DNA of 64,000 bases, from NCBI GenBank assembly GCA_945902745.1, contig CAMDNE010000009.1, positions 51,118 through 115,117 on the forward strand, written 5' to 3'. Shown in pieces: positions 51,670 through 60,582 of the stretch (the first letter of the stretch is position 1; every line of letters starts with the position of its first letter). The notes beneath the pieces were generated by a model that did not search any database, was not told the origin of the DNA, and saw only the letters and a list, made by a program, of their open reading frames with translations. Made by a program: the position numbers and the translations under genes. The stretch comes from Chitinophaga pinensis. Lineage in GTDB: Bacteria > Bacteroidota > Bacteroidia > Flavobacteriales_D > Crocinitomicaceae.

Positions 51670-54162
51670 ATGAGGTTAAGTTCGTTTTTAATGATTTGTT
51701 TTATTTCCATTATTTGCACTGCAAGTTTTGGTCAAAAATTATTGAGTGGAACAATTTTAGATGAGCGCAATATACCTATACCTTTCGCTAAGATATACGC
51801 TAAAAACAATGCTGAATTAAGAACGGTTGCTGATGCAAAAGGCTATTATGAACTTAGACTTTTTGTCGGGGAATATTTCTTAGTAATTAACTCTACTGGT
51901 TATCTTGAAAGAGAAACATATGTTATGATTAATGATCAAGATATCATTCGAGACGTACAATTATTTCCTGCCACAGTTAAAGATTTAGAAGACATTGAAG
52001 TTTCTGCTAAAAAATCAAATCCTGGCCGTGAAATAATGCTGAAAGTTGTTAAGAAACGTGATCAAATAAACCCTTGGAATTATCCTCATAGTGTTGAAGG
52101 ATACATAAAAGCAACAGAAACTCTTGATAAAAAAGAAAAAGAAGGTAAGAAAAAAGGTGATAAGAAAGAAAATACAGATGTAAATAGTGTAGAAGATCCA
52201 TTTGACGAAGAGCGTAAAAAACAAGCTGCATTTGCCGAAAGCATGAACCTTGTAGAGGTGCAATTCACACGGTATTTTTCCCCGCCAAATGATGTAAAAG
52301 AAGTACGTAATGCATACGAGAAAAGGGGTAATGACCAAAATTTGTATTACACAACAACAGTAAAATCTAATTTTAATTTTTTTGAAAATTTATTGCAACT
52401 AAGTGATTTGCATCAATCACCCGTGAGTTCACCCATATCTGGACCTGGAATATTATCCTATAAATATCGTTTGGAAGAACAATATGAAGAAAATGGACAA
52501 ATCATAAATCGAATAAAAATTATCCCACGAAGCACTTCAACTTCAACCTTAGAAGGATATATCTGGGTCGTTGATTCGCTTTGGCTCATTCAAAAATTAG
52601 AGTTGACAATGAACAAGGGTAATTTGTTGATTTATGATTATTTTACGATTCGTCAAACCTTTGAGCATCCTGGTGACAGCCTTTGTGTATTAGTTAAACA
52701 AGAATTAGATTATGGAGTGAAATACAAAGATCAAACTTCAATATGTAAAACAACGGCAGATTTTTCTAATTATAAATTTAATTCAGGATTTTCAAATAAG
52801 TTTTTCGGGAATGAATTATCTATAACCGAAGAAGAAGCTTATGATAAAGACTCAACATTTTGGAGTCAAACAAGAACAGTTTCTTTAACAGATCAAGAAA
52901 AGGCTTTTATTCTAGCAAAAGACAGTATTCGAGATTACCAAAATAGAAAAGAATATACAGATTCAATTGATTTAATTTTTAATAAAGTAACCGCATTGAA
53001 GGTTCTTTGGTTCGGAGTTGACCACAGAAACAGAGCAAAAAAATCTCAATGGACAATTAGCTCTATTGCCGGAACTTCAAGGCCTTTATATATTGCCGGA
53101 CCTAGAATTGCACCTAGTTTTTATTATTTTAAAAAATGGGATGACCAACGGACACTCGATTCTTACACTGAAATGTCGATAGGTATATTAAACAGCGATA
53201 TTAAAGGTCAAACCTATTGGAGATATCTCTATGACCCCTTTCATTTTGGTAGAGTAAGTATCGATTTATCGCATGATTTTGATGTAATTAGAAGTTATGA
53301 TGCAATAACTCAGATTTATAAAAGAGAAAACTTTATTGAAACCACACAAGGTTCAATCAATCATGATTATGAATTATTCAATGGTTTTTATTGTGAAGTT
53401 GATCTATCTTATGCGCAAAGAAAAAGTTTGGAAGGATATAAATTCTTAGACATTTTTGATAATGCAATTCCTAACTCTGACCCAACAGAATTTGAAAAAT
53501 ATCAAGCATTAATAGGTGAAATGACGTTAAGATATACCCCTAAACAAAAGTATATGCGCGAACCCAATAGGAAAGTTTTATTAGGTTCTAGTTTTCCGAC
53601 ATTCTACACAACCTACCAAAGAGGAATTCCTAAATTGTTTGGCAGTGATGTCAATCATGAGTATCTGAGAGTTGGAATTATGCAAACATTTAAGATTGGT
53701 ACAATTGGCACTTCTTCCTATCATCTTACTTCGGGTAAATTCTTAAGTTCAAAAAATCTTTATGAGGCAGATTTTAAATTCCAAAGAAGAAGTGACCCAA
53801 TTTGGTTCTCAAATCCTTTGTATTCATTTCAAGGTCTAGATTCTTCTTTGCCTTCAAAAGATATTTTTTATGAAGCACATTTTGTCCACCATGATAACGG
53901 AGCAATAATCAATAAGATTCCTTTTATGAAAAAAACCGGAATAGGATTGGTCATGGGAGTTGGAGCATTATATGTGAAAGAATATAATTGGCAACATTAT
54001 GAGATTTTTGCTGGTCTAGAACGTAATTTCAAGTTTTCTAAAAGACGACTCAGAATTGGTTTTTATGGTGTTTTGTCTGATGGTAATCAAATGGCACCAC
54101 GAGCAAATTACAAGATTTCTTTTGCTATTTTGGACGATAAAAACATGAAATGGAATTTCTAA
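51670..54162 (+). CDS. DUF5686 outer-membrane protein with CarboxypepD_reg-like domain
   Basis: An 830-residue protein with a signal peptide ending SFGQ. A CarboxypepD_reg-like domain follows (GTILDERNIPIPFAKIYAKN, then ADAKGYYELRL). A DUF5686 region spans the rest (NPGREIMLKVVKKRDQINPW, GPGILSYKYRLEEQ, LEGYIWVVDSLWLIQKLEL). The C-terminal third looks like an outer-membrane barrel ending RANYKISFAILDDKNMKWNF. A Lys/Glu-rich loop (KKEKEGKKKGDKKENTD) lies near residues 152-180. DUF5686 proteins are widespread in Bacteroidota; their role is not established. Confidence 0.85.
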   Translation: MRLSSFLMICFISIICTASFGQKLLSGTILDERNIPIPFAKIYAKNNAELRTVADAKGYYELRLFVGEYFLVINSTGYLERETYVMINDQDIIRDVQLFPATVKDLEDIEVSAKKSNPGREIMLKVVKKRDQINPWNYPHSVEGYIKATETLDKKEKEGKKKGDKKENTDVNSVEDPFDEERKKQAAFAESMNLVEVQFTRYFSPPNDVKEVRNAYEKRGNDQNLYYTTTVKSNFNFFENLLQLSDLHQSPVSSPISGPGILSYKYRLEEQYEENGQIINRIKIIPRSTSTSTLEGYIWVVDSLWLIQKLELTMNKGNLLIYDYFTIRQTFEHPGDSLCVLVKQELDYGVKYKDQTSICKTTADFSNYKFNSGFSNKFFGNELSITEEEAYDKDSTFWSQTRTVSLTDQEKAFILAKDSIRDYQNRKEYTDSIDLIFNKVTALKVLWFGVDHRNRAKKSQWTISSIAGTSRPLYIAGPRIAPSFYYFKKWDDQRTLDSYTEMSIGILNSDIKGQTYWRYLYDPFHFGRVSIDLSHDFDVIRSYDAITQIYKRENFIETTQGSINHDYELFNGFYCEVDLSYAQRKSLEGYKFLDIFDNAIPNSDPTEFEKYQALIGEMTLRYTPKQKYMREPNRKVLLGSSFPTFYTTYQRGIPKLFGSDVNHEYLRVGIMQTFKIGTIGTSSYHLTSGKFLSSKNLYEADFKFQRRSDPIWFSNPLYSFQGLDSSLPSKDIFYEAHFVHHDNGAIINKIPFMKKTGIGLVMGVGALYVKEYNWQHYEIFAGLERNFKFSKRRLRIGFYGVLSDGNQMAPRANYKISFAILDDKNMKWNF

Positions 54163-54233
54163 AAAGCTGATCTATATCATATTAATAATTAGTTAAAAAT
54201 CAGACCTTTGTGTTATTATCTAAAACATGAAAT

Positions 54234-55289
54234 ATGAAAAGACCACTTTTATTCGCAACAATGATGATGTTATCGTCTCTACTTTTTGCCCAACCGTCAA
54301 ATGACTTATGCTCAGGTAACATCAATCTTATTGTTGACAATCCTTGTGTACCTGGGACTACAATAGGTGCTGGAACAGAAGAACCAGTAATAGACCCTTC
54401 AAATTATCCAACTGATGTTTGGTATTCCTTTACAGCTACTTCAATTCAATCTGTTGTTTATGTATATCCTGATTTAGCATTAGATCCAGATATTTATATT
54501 TTTGATAATTGCGGAGGGTTGCAAATTGGATATGCTTCAGCGGGTATATTGCCAGGTGAAACAGATTCTTTATCATTTGCAACTTCTGTAGGTGTTACCT
54601 ATTTCATTAGCATTGTCGGCTGGATGGACAATCCAAATGGAAGTTTTTGTATTGAAGTATTGAATACTGCACCAGTTGATTTACCATATAATCCATGCAC
54701 TGATTTCACGAACATTTCCGTAACTGACCCTTGTTTAACTGATAATGTAAATCAAGACACCTTGTTAAAAGGATACACGTTTACAGCAATCTCTTTAAAT
54801 ACAAAGCTTATGTTGCAATTTGAAGAACCAGCATTTATTCCAGTATTTGCAGTTATGGAAACGGATTGCAATGGCGCACTTATAATTAATTGGGGAGATG
54901 GGGTTTTAAACGGAAATACATTAACAGTTGAATTTCCAACTGTGATAGGCAATGTATATTTCTTCGCTGTGATGCATACAGACCCAACAATTTCTTATCA
55001 GTTTCCTTTACAATATTGCATTGATATTGATGTCACTTTGGGGAATAAAGAACTGGAGACTGAATTGGTAAAACTATACCCTAATCCTGCCAAAAATGAA
55101 TTTAGATTAACAACTAAAAATGCAACGGGTCAAGTTGAAGTTATTGATATGACTGGAAGAATTGTTCATGCAGAAAAAATTAATTCGTTAACAACTTTGA
55201 TGAATATTCAAGACCTAATTTCTGGAATTTACATGGTTCGTTATACTGATGGTATAAAAAGTATAAGTTTGAAATTAATTAAAGAATAA
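54234..55289 (+). CDS. Secreted protein with two PPC-like domains and T9SS sorting domain
   Basis: A 351-residue protein with a signal peptide (MKRPLLFATMMMLSSLLFAQ). Two successive beta-sandwich repeats resemble the pre-peptidase C-terminal type, as seen in VWYSFTATSIQSVVYVYPDL and YIFDNCGGLQIGYAS. A T9SS type A tail begins VKLYPNPAKNEFRLTT and ends in GIYMVRYTDGIKSISLKL. No enzymatic domain is present. It may be a surface adhesin or a domain relic; function is unknown. Confidence 0.75.
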   Translation: MKRPLLFATMMMLSSLLFAQPSNDLCSGNINLIVDNPCVPGTTIGAGTEEPVIDPSNYPTDVWYSFTATSIQSVVYVYPDLALDPDIYIFDNCGGLQIGYASAGILPGETDSLSFATSVGVTYFISIVGWMDNPNGSFCIEVLNTAPVDLPYNPCTDFTNISVTDPCLTDNVNQDTLLKGYTFTAISLNTKLMLQFEEPAFIPVFAVMETDCNGALIINWGDGVLNGNTLTVEFPTVIGNVYFFAVMHTDPTISYQFPLQYCIDIDVTLGNKELETELVKLYPNPAKNEFRLTTKNATGQVEVIDMTGRIVHAEKINSLTTLMNIQDLISGIYMVRYTDGIKSISLKLIKE

Positions 55290-55305
55290 CTCAGCTATAA
55301 AGCAA

Positions 55306-55340
55306 AAGAGTCATAGTTGATAAAGCTATGACTTTTTTTG
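55306..55340 (+). terminator. Rho-independent terminator between the T9SS protein gene and kbl
   Basis: AGTCATAG at 55309-55316 pairs with CTATGACT at 55326-55333, followed by a T run. Confidence 0.9.
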
Positions 55341-55370
55341 TACCTATAAAAATTGCTGTTACTAAATTAT

Positions 55371-55378
55371 TACATTTG
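55371..55378 (+). promoter_or_regulatory. Minus-7 promoter box for kbl
   Basis: The sequence TACATTTG is a perfect TAnnTTTG box, 19 nt before the ATG at 55398. It rules out an in-frame TTG start at 55353. Confidence 0.6.
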
Positions 55379-55397
55379 CACTTTCAAAAACGAAGCT

Positions 55398-56588
55398 ATG
55401 TACGGAAAAATGAAAGATCATCTTGAAGCTGAAATAAAAGCTATACAAGAAGGAGGAATATATAAAAGAGAACGAATTATTACAAGTCCTCAAGGGGCAA
55501 AAGTAACAGTTAATACTGGCGATGAAGTTGTTATCATGTGTGCTAATAATTACCTCGGTCTTTCTTCGCATCCAGAAGTAATTCAAGCAGCAAAAGATAC
55601 ACTAGATTCCCACGGTTTTGGAATGTCATCTGTGCGTTTCATTTGTGGAACACAAGATATTCACAAAGAATTGGAAGCAAAAATTGCGAAATTTTATGGT
55701 ACTGAAGATACGATTTTATATGCCGCAGCTTTTGATGCAAATGGAGGAGTTTTTGAACCACTTTTTGGCGAAGAAGATGCAATCATCTCAGATGAATTGA
55801 ATCATGCTTCTATTATAGATGGAGTGCGCTTGTGTAAGGCGAATAGATACCGATACAAACATTCTGATATGAATGATTTGGAAGAACAATTGAAAAAAGC
55901 ACAAGCTCAACGTTTTAGAGTAATTGTTACTGATGGTGTTTTTTCCATGGATGGAGATATCGCTTTAATGGATAAAATTTGTGATTTAGCGGATAAATAT
56001 GATGCGTTGGTTATGACAGATGAATGTCACTCAGCTGGATTTATTGGTAAAACTGGTCGTGGTGTTCCTGAATATTGCAATGTTATGGATCGAGTAGACA
56101 TCATTACTGGTACTCTTGGTAAAGCACTTGGTGGAGCGATGGGTGGTTATACTACAGGTAAAAAGGAAATCATAGAATTACTTCGCCAACGTTCTCGACC
56201 ATATTTGTTTTCGAATTCATTAGCGCCAGCAATTGTTGGAGCTTCTAACAAAGTTTTTGACATCCTTAGTTCTACAACAGAATTGCGTGATAAGTTAGAA
56301 TCAAATACGAAATATTTTAAAGAAAGAATTATAGCAGCTGGTTTTGACATCAAACAGGGAGATTCACCAATTGTTCCAATTATGTTGTATGATGCTGCAC
56401 TTTCTCAACAATTTGCTGATGCTTTATTGAAGGAAGGTGTATACGCAATTGGTTTCTTTTTCCCTGTTGTAGCTAAAGGCGCAGCGAGAATTAGAACTCA
56501 GATTTCCGCTGCGCATTCAATTGCAGATTTGGACAAGGCAATAGCAGCATTTATTAAAGTTGGAAAGGAATTGAACGTAATAAATTGA
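55398..56588 (+). CDS. kbl: Glycine C-acetyltransferase (2-amino-3-ketobutyrate CoA ligase)
   Basis: A 396-residue alpha-oxoamine synthase with PLP. It carries [71 protein letters not shown] and the PLP lysine in [12 protein letters not shown] (K242). It converts 2-amino-3-ketobutyrate plus CoA into glycine and acetyl-CoA in threonine breakdown. Threonine dehydrogenase (tdh) is not adjacent. The family also includes serine palmitoyltransferase and BioF, but the close match of these motifs favours Kbl. Confidence 0.9.
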   Translation: MYGKMKDHLEAEIKAIQEGGIYKRERIITSPQGAKVTVNTGDEVVIMCANNYLGLSSHPEVIQAAKDTLDSHGFGMSSVRFICGTQDIHKELEAKIAKFYGTEDTILYAAAFDANGGVFEPLFGEEDAIISDELNHASIIDGVRLCKANRYRYKHSDMNDLEEQLKKAQAQRFRVIVTDGVFSMDGDIALMDKICDLADKYDALVMTDECHSAGFIGKTGRGVPEYCNVMDRVDIITGTLGKALGGAMGGYTTGKKEIIELLRQRSRPYLFSNSLAPAIVGASNKVFDILSSTTELRDKLESNTKYFKERIIAAGFDIKQGDSPIVPIMLYDAALSQQFADALLKEGVYAIGFFFPVVAKGAARIRTQISAAHSIADLDKAIAAFIKVGKELNVIN

Positions 56589-56606
56589 TTTTTAAGTTTT
56601 TTAATT

Positions 56607-56640
56607 AAGCCTATAAATTGATCGTTTATAGGCTTTTTTG
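56607..56640 (+). terminator. Rho-independent terminator after kbl
   Basis: AAGCCTATAAA at 56607-56617 pairs perfectly with 56625-56635 around a 7-nt loop, followed by T6. It lies inside a longer frame that could be read from 56618, which argues that the next gene starts at 56708. Confidence 0.9.
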
Positions 56641-56707
56641 TGAAAAATTGTATCTGAAAACAAAAGTTGGTTCCAATTGTTTTATTATTTTTGAGCAAGA
56701 CATTTTT

Positions 56708-57004
56708 ATGAAATTCATTATATACATCTTTGTTTGTTGCTTTTTCGCAAATACACTTGTTAAAAGTTTAATGAATCTGTCATTGGATAAAGATAATCTT
56801 ACTGAAATATCTTTAGATGATAGTGAAGATGACACAGAAGAAGAAAATGTTGATTCAGAAGATTTACTTTCTCATGAAATCTTCCCAAATATCTTTGCAC
56901 CAGTTGATTTTGATCTAGAAAATAATCTTTTGAAATATTCAAAAGAATTTTACACCTATAATTATTCAAAACCTCTTTTTGCCCCTCCTGAATTTATTGT
57001 TTAG
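56708..57004 (+). CDS. Small exported acidic protein upstream of SulP
   Basis: A 98-residue protein with a hydrophobic N-terminus (MKFIIYIFVCCFFANTLVKS), then an acidic stretch (LDDSEDDTEEENVDSEDLL) and a C-terminal part rich in aromatic and proline residues ending KPLFAPPEFIV. A start at 56618 is unlikely because that extension would be read through the kbl terminator. Function is unknown. It precedes the anion transporter by about 40 bp and could be cotranscribed with it. Confidence 0.6.
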   Translation: MKFIIYIFVCCFFANTLVKSLMNLSLDKDNLTEISLDDSEDDTEEENVDSEDLLSHEIFPNIFAPVDFDLENNLLKYSKEFYTYNYSKPLFAPPEFIV

Positions 57005-57034
57005 TTTTTAGTAAAAAATTAATTAAATGTTTTT

Positions 57035-57041
57035 AAAGGAG
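57035..57041 (+). promoter_or_regulatory. Shine-Dalgarno-like sequence deciding the sulP start
   Basis: AAAGGAG ends 6 nt before the ATG at 57048. Such sites are rare in Bacteroidota. It lies inside the frame that could start at the ATG at 57027, so 57048 is preferred. Confidence 0.5.
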
Positions 57042-57047
57042 TATAAA

Positions 57048-58628
57048 ATGAAAGAAATTTTTAAGGCTTTGAGGCGAGATGCGCCGTCGGGTCTAGTCAC
57101 ATTTTTAGTGGCATTACCACTTTGTTTAGGAGTGGGATTAGCCTCTACAAATGTTGAATCAATAAATGGATTACCCAATGTGTTTTCTGGGATCATTGCT
57201 GGAATTATTGGTGGTGTTGTAGTTGGATTCTTAAGCGGAAGTAGAATTGGAGTTTCTGGCCCAGCTGCAGGATTAATAACAATACTTATTGCTGCATTGA
57301 CAACACTCGGCAGTTTCGAAGGATTGCTTGTTGCAATAGTTTTGTCTGGTATTATTCAAATAATTGCAGGTTTTGCAGGATTGGGAGTTTTAGCAAATTA
57401 TTTTCCTTCATCAGTAATCAAAGGAATGCTTGCAGCGATTGGTTTGACACTGATTTTAAAGGAAATCCCTCACGCATTGGGGTATGACAAGGATTTCATT
57501 GGTGATGATGCCTTTTTTCAATTGGATGGGCACAATACTTTTTCAGAAATGATGTATGCACTGAATTCGTTACAACCAGGGGCAATTGTAATTAGTATCG
57601 TTTCAATTGGAATTCTATTACTATTTGAACGGCCTTATTTCAAAAAAATAGCACTATTTAAAATTCTACCAGGCGCATTGTTTGCAGTAGTTATAGCAAT
57701 TGTTTTGAACATTTTTTTTCAGCTATTTTTTCCAGCTTTTGCCGTTGGAGGAAAACATTTAGTTGAATTGCCAGTCCTAAAATCACTTAGCGAAATTAGT
57801 TCAGTTTTGTCTTACCCTGATTTTTCTTTCTTGACAAATCCAAATGTGTACATCGTTGCATTAACATTAGCATTTGTAGGTAGCTTGGAAACGTTATTAA
57901 GCGTCGATGCAACGGATAAGCTCGACCCAGAAAAACACCATACACCAACCAATAGAGAATTAAAAGCGCAGGGTGTCGGAAATATAATTTCAGGATTGAT
58001 AGGCGGTTTGCCAATAACCCAAGTAGTTGTCAGAAGTTCGGCCAATATTAATGCTGGCGCAAAAACGAAATCTTCAACGATTTTGCATGGATTACTGCTG
58101 CTGATAGCAGTTTTATTTCTGCCAAAAGTGATTAACCTTATTCCATTATCATGTTTAGCAGCCATCTTAATTTTAGTTGGATATAAACTTTCAAAAGTAC
58201 AGCTTTACAAACAGCTTTACCATAACGGTTTTGACCAATTTATTCCTTTTTTAGCTACAATTATAGGGATATTATTTACAGATTTATTAAAAGGAATTGG
58301 AATAGGAATGGCATTTTCAATCTTTTATATTCTCCGTAAAAATTACCGGAATAATTATTCAATCACCGAAAAAGAAAAAGATCATCACAAGCATATAAAA
58401 ATTGTGCTGTCTGAAGAAGTGACTTTTTTAAATAAGGGGAGAATTATTGAATCATTAGACGCATTGCCAAACGATTCATTTGTGACGATTGATGGTAGCA
58501 ATTGTGAAGCAATAGACTTTGATGTTTTAGAATTAATTCAAGAATTCAAATTAGTTGGGTCGAAGGAAAGAAATATACAATTAGTAACGATCAATATTCC
58601 CGAGGTTGAAACCATGGGTGGTCATTAA
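57048..58628 (+). CDS. SulP-family anion transporter (probable bicarbonate transporter)
   Basis: A 526-residue inner-membrane protein with about 12-14 hydrophobic segments. It starts with RRDAPSGLVTFLVALPLCLG and contains SGSRIGVSGPAAGLITILIA, then VGSLETLLSVDATDKLDPEK and GLPITQVVVRSSANINAG. A short C-terminal STAS-like domain follows (VTIDGSNCEAIDFDVLELI). SulP proteins carry sulfate, bicarbonate or other anions. The beta carbonic anhydrase 11 bp downstream favours bicarbonate, as in BicA-like pairs; that is inference from context. Confidence 0.85.
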   Translation: MKEIFKALRRDAPSGLVTFLVALPLCLGVGLASTNVESINGLPNVFSGIIAGIIGGVVVGFLSGSRIGVSGPAAGLITILIAALTTLGSFEGLLVAIVLSGIIQIIAGFAGLGVLANYFPSSVIKGMLAAIGLTLILKEIPHALGYDKDFIGDDAFFQLDGHNTFSEMMYALNSLQPGAIVISIVSIGILLLFERPYFKKIALFKILPGALFAVVIAIVLNIFFQLFFPAFAVGGKHLVELPVLKSLSEISSVLSYPDFSFLTNPNVYIVALTLAFVGSLETLLSVDATDKLDPEKHHTPTNRELKAQGVGNIISGLIGGLPITQVVVRSSANINAGAKTKSSTILHGLLLLIAVLFLPKVINLIPLSCLAAILILVGYKLSKVQLYKQLYHNGFDQFIPFLATIIGILFTDLLKGIGIGMAFSIFYILRKNYRNNYSITEKEKDHHKHIKIVLSEEVTFLNKGRIIESLDALPNDSFVTIDGSNCEAIDFDVLELIQEFKLVGSKERNIQLVTINIPEVETMGGH

Positions 58629-58639
58629 CAAAAAATAAA

Positions 58640-59275
58640 ATGGAAAAGTATTATAAGAATTTATTAGATAAGAACAAAGAATGGGTCGCTAACAACTTAG
58701 AAAAAGACCCTGATTTTTTTAACCGACTTTCTAAAGGTCAACAGCCACCAATTTTATGGATCGGTTGTTCTGATAGCCGTGTCCCAGCAAATGAAATTAT
58801 CGGAGCGCCTCCTGGAGAAGTCTTTGTACATCGGAATATTGCGAATATGGTCATTCATTCTGATATGAGCATGTTGAGTGTATTGGATTTTGCAGTTAAT
58901 GTTCTTAAAGTAAAACATGTGATTGTTTGTGGCCATTATGGATGTGGAGGCGTAAAAGCAGCAATGTCTAACAAACAAATTGGACTAATTGATAATTGGA
59001 TTCGTCATATCAAGGATGTTTATAGAATGCATCAAGATGAATTAAATTCCATTTCAAATGAAGAGGAAAGATTTAATCGTTTTGTGGAAGTAAATGTCAA
59101 AGAACAGGTGTTGGATGTAGCAAAAACATCCATTATTCAAAATGCTTGGTCAAAAGGACAGGAGATACATCTTCACGGATGGGTTTACGACATTAATGAT
59201 GGAATTATTGATGATCTAAATATTACATTAAAAAACAATAGTTCATTATCCGAAGTTTATCAATTAGATTTGTGA
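58640..59275 (+). CDS. can: Beta-class carbonic anhydrase
   Basis: A 211-residue zinc enzyme that interconverts CO2 and bicarbonate. The zinc ligands and catalytic pair are in WIGCSDSRVPANEI (C43, D45) and VCGHYGCGGVKAA (H99, C102), with HRNIANMV between. It is cytoplasmic, with no signal peptide. Directly behind the SulP gene, it probably works with that transporter to supply or balance bicarbonate. Confidence 0.95.
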   Translation: MEKYYKNLLDKNKEWVANNLEKDPDFFNRLSKGQQPPILWIGCSDSRVPANEIIGAPPGEVFVHRNIANMVIHSDMSMLSVLDFAVNVLKVKHVIVCGHYGCGGVKAAMSNKQIGLIDNWIRHIKDVYRMHQDELNSISNEEERFNRFVEVNVKEQVLDVAKTSIIQNAWSKGQEIHLHGWVYDINDGIIDDLNITLKNNSSLSEVYQLDL

Positions 59276-59291
59276 AAGCAAATTTGAATAA

Positions 59292-59978
59292 ATGAAAAGC
59301 GAACAAGTCGTTCAGAAAATAATGCTTTTAGAATCTGAATTTCTTAAGTATACCAATTATGAATACGGTCTTTCTATGTCGAAATACATGAAAGGCCGTT
59401 TTCCTTTTTATGGAATTAACGCACCATTAAGAAAGCAAATTCAACGTAAATGGTTAAATGAACTTCCAAAGGATTTAGATAATGAATCGCGTTGGAAAGT
59501 AGTTGAGGAACTATGGGGTAGGGAAGAACGAGAGTATCACCATGTCGCTTTCGATTATTTGAATAGTTGGAACAAAAAATTCATGTTAGAAACCGATAAT
59601 AATAAATTGAAGTGGTTAATTTCGAATAATTCTTGGTGGGACACCGTCGATTCAATTGCGTCAAATTATTTAGGGAAGTATTGTAAATTATTCCCAAAGG
59701 CAGCAAAAGAATTAATAGAAGATTGGAGGCATTCTGACAATATGTGGCTCAATAGGTCTTGTCTTATCTTTCAATTGAAATATGGAAATGATGTGGATTT
59801 TGAACTTTTAAAAAGCTTGATTAAGCAATATCAGCCCGTAAAAGAATTCTTTATTCAAAAAGCAATTGGTTGGTCACTTAGGCAATATTCTAAGTTCAAT
59901 CCAGACGCTGTAAGGACTTTTGTAGTTGAAATCAATCTTCAAGGACTAGCAAAACGAGAAGCAAGTAAATATTTGTAA
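59292..59978 (+). CDS. DNA alkylation repair protein, AlkD-like
   Basis: A 228-residue HEAT-like-repeat protein. Characteristic segments are KYMKGRFPFYGINAPLRKQI, EREYHHVAFDYLN, WLISNNSWWDTVDSIASNYL, DNMWLNRSCLIFQLKYG and FIQKAIGWSLRQYSKFNPDA. AlkD-type glycosylases remove alkylated purines without base flipping. The aromatic and aspartate residues of the WWDTVD and RQY segments are present. It starts 16 bp after the carbonic anhydrase gene, and nothing links it functionally to that gene. Confidence 0.9.
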   Translation: MKSEQVVQKIMLLESEFLKYTNYEYGLSMSKYMKGRFPFYGINAPLRKQIQRKWLNELPKDLDNESRWKVVEELWGREEREYHHVAFDYLNSWNKKFMLETDNNKLKWLISNNSWWDTVDSIASNYLGKYCKLFPKAAKELIEDWRHSDNMWLNRSCLIFQLKYGNDVDFELLKSLIKQYQPVKEFFIQKAIGWSLRQYSKFNPDAVRTFVVEINLQGLAKREASKYL

Positions 59979-60006
59979 TTCATAATTCATAATTCATAAT
60001 TCATAA
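59979..60006. repeat. Four tandem copies of the heptamer TTCATAA
   Basis: Perfect 7-bp tandem repeat filling the gap right after the alkD-like stop. A slippage array like TTTAAAC at 12987. Confidence 0.9.
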
Positions 60007-60017
60007 TTTCAAAGAAT

Positions 60018-60533
60018 ATGGCACTAATAAAAGAATGCAGAGGATTTAACCCACAATTTGGTGAGGACTGTTGGTTTGCAGAAAATTCAACGATTATTGG
60101 AGATGTAATAATGGGCGATCAATGTTCAGTTTGGTACAGCGCAGTTGTTCGTGGGGATGTAAACTCCATTCGCATGGGAAACAAAGTTAATATCCAAGAT
60201 GGAGCAGTATTACATTGTACTTTCGAAAAGACCACCGTTAATCTTGGAAACAATGTTTCGGTTGGACACAATGCATTAGTGCACGGTTGCACTGTTGAAG
60301 ACAATGTATTAATTGGAATGGGGGCAATAGTAATGGATAATTGCTACATCGAATCAAATTGTATTATTGCTGCAGGAGCTGTTTTATTAGAAGGAACACG
60401 TGTTGAATCGTGGAGTATTTATGCTGGTGTACCGGCTAAAAAAGTAAAAACACTTTCACCAGAATTATTCAAAGGGGAAGTACAAAGAATCGCAGATAAT
60501 TATATCAAATACGCAAGCTGGTTTAAGGATTAA
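60018..60533 (+). CDS. Gamma carbonic anhydrase family protein
   Basis: A 171-residue left-handed beta-helix (hexapeptide-repeat) protein. The repeat region includes STIIGDVIMGDQCSVWYSAV and VNIQDGAVLHCTF. The three histidines of the gamma-CA zinc site appear in AVLHCTF and VSVGHNALVHGC. A C-terminal helix (FKGEVQRIADNYIKYASWFK) completes the fold. YrdA/CaiE-like members do not all have carbonic anhydrase activity, so the enzyme call is by family. It is near but not cotranscribed with the beta class enzyme. Confidence 0.88.
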   Translation: MALIKECRGFNPQFGEDCWFAENSTIIGDVIMGDQCSVWYSAVVRGDVNSIRMGNKVNIQDGAVLHCTFEKTTVNLGNNVSVGHNALVHGCTVEDNVLIGMGAIVMDNCYIESNCIIAAGAVLLEGTRVESWSIYAGVPAKKVKTLSPELFKGEVQRIADNYIKYASWFKD

Positions 60534-60552
60534 TTTGCTTTAAAATTGTTAA

Positions 60553-60575
60553 GGTTGTTGAGCTTGTCGAAACAC
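60553..60575. repeat. TTCGACAAGCTCAA element between convergent genes
   Basis: Contains TTGAGCTTGTCGAAAC, the reverse complement of the TTCGACAAGCTCAG family word. It sits between the convergent gamma-CA and thiL genes. Confidence 0.6.
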
Positions 60576-60582
60576 CGAATCC

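Noticed and set aside
56618..56707. N-terminal extension of the small acidic protein
   Set aside because: It would be read through the kbl terminator stem, and a proper signal-like start follows at 56708.
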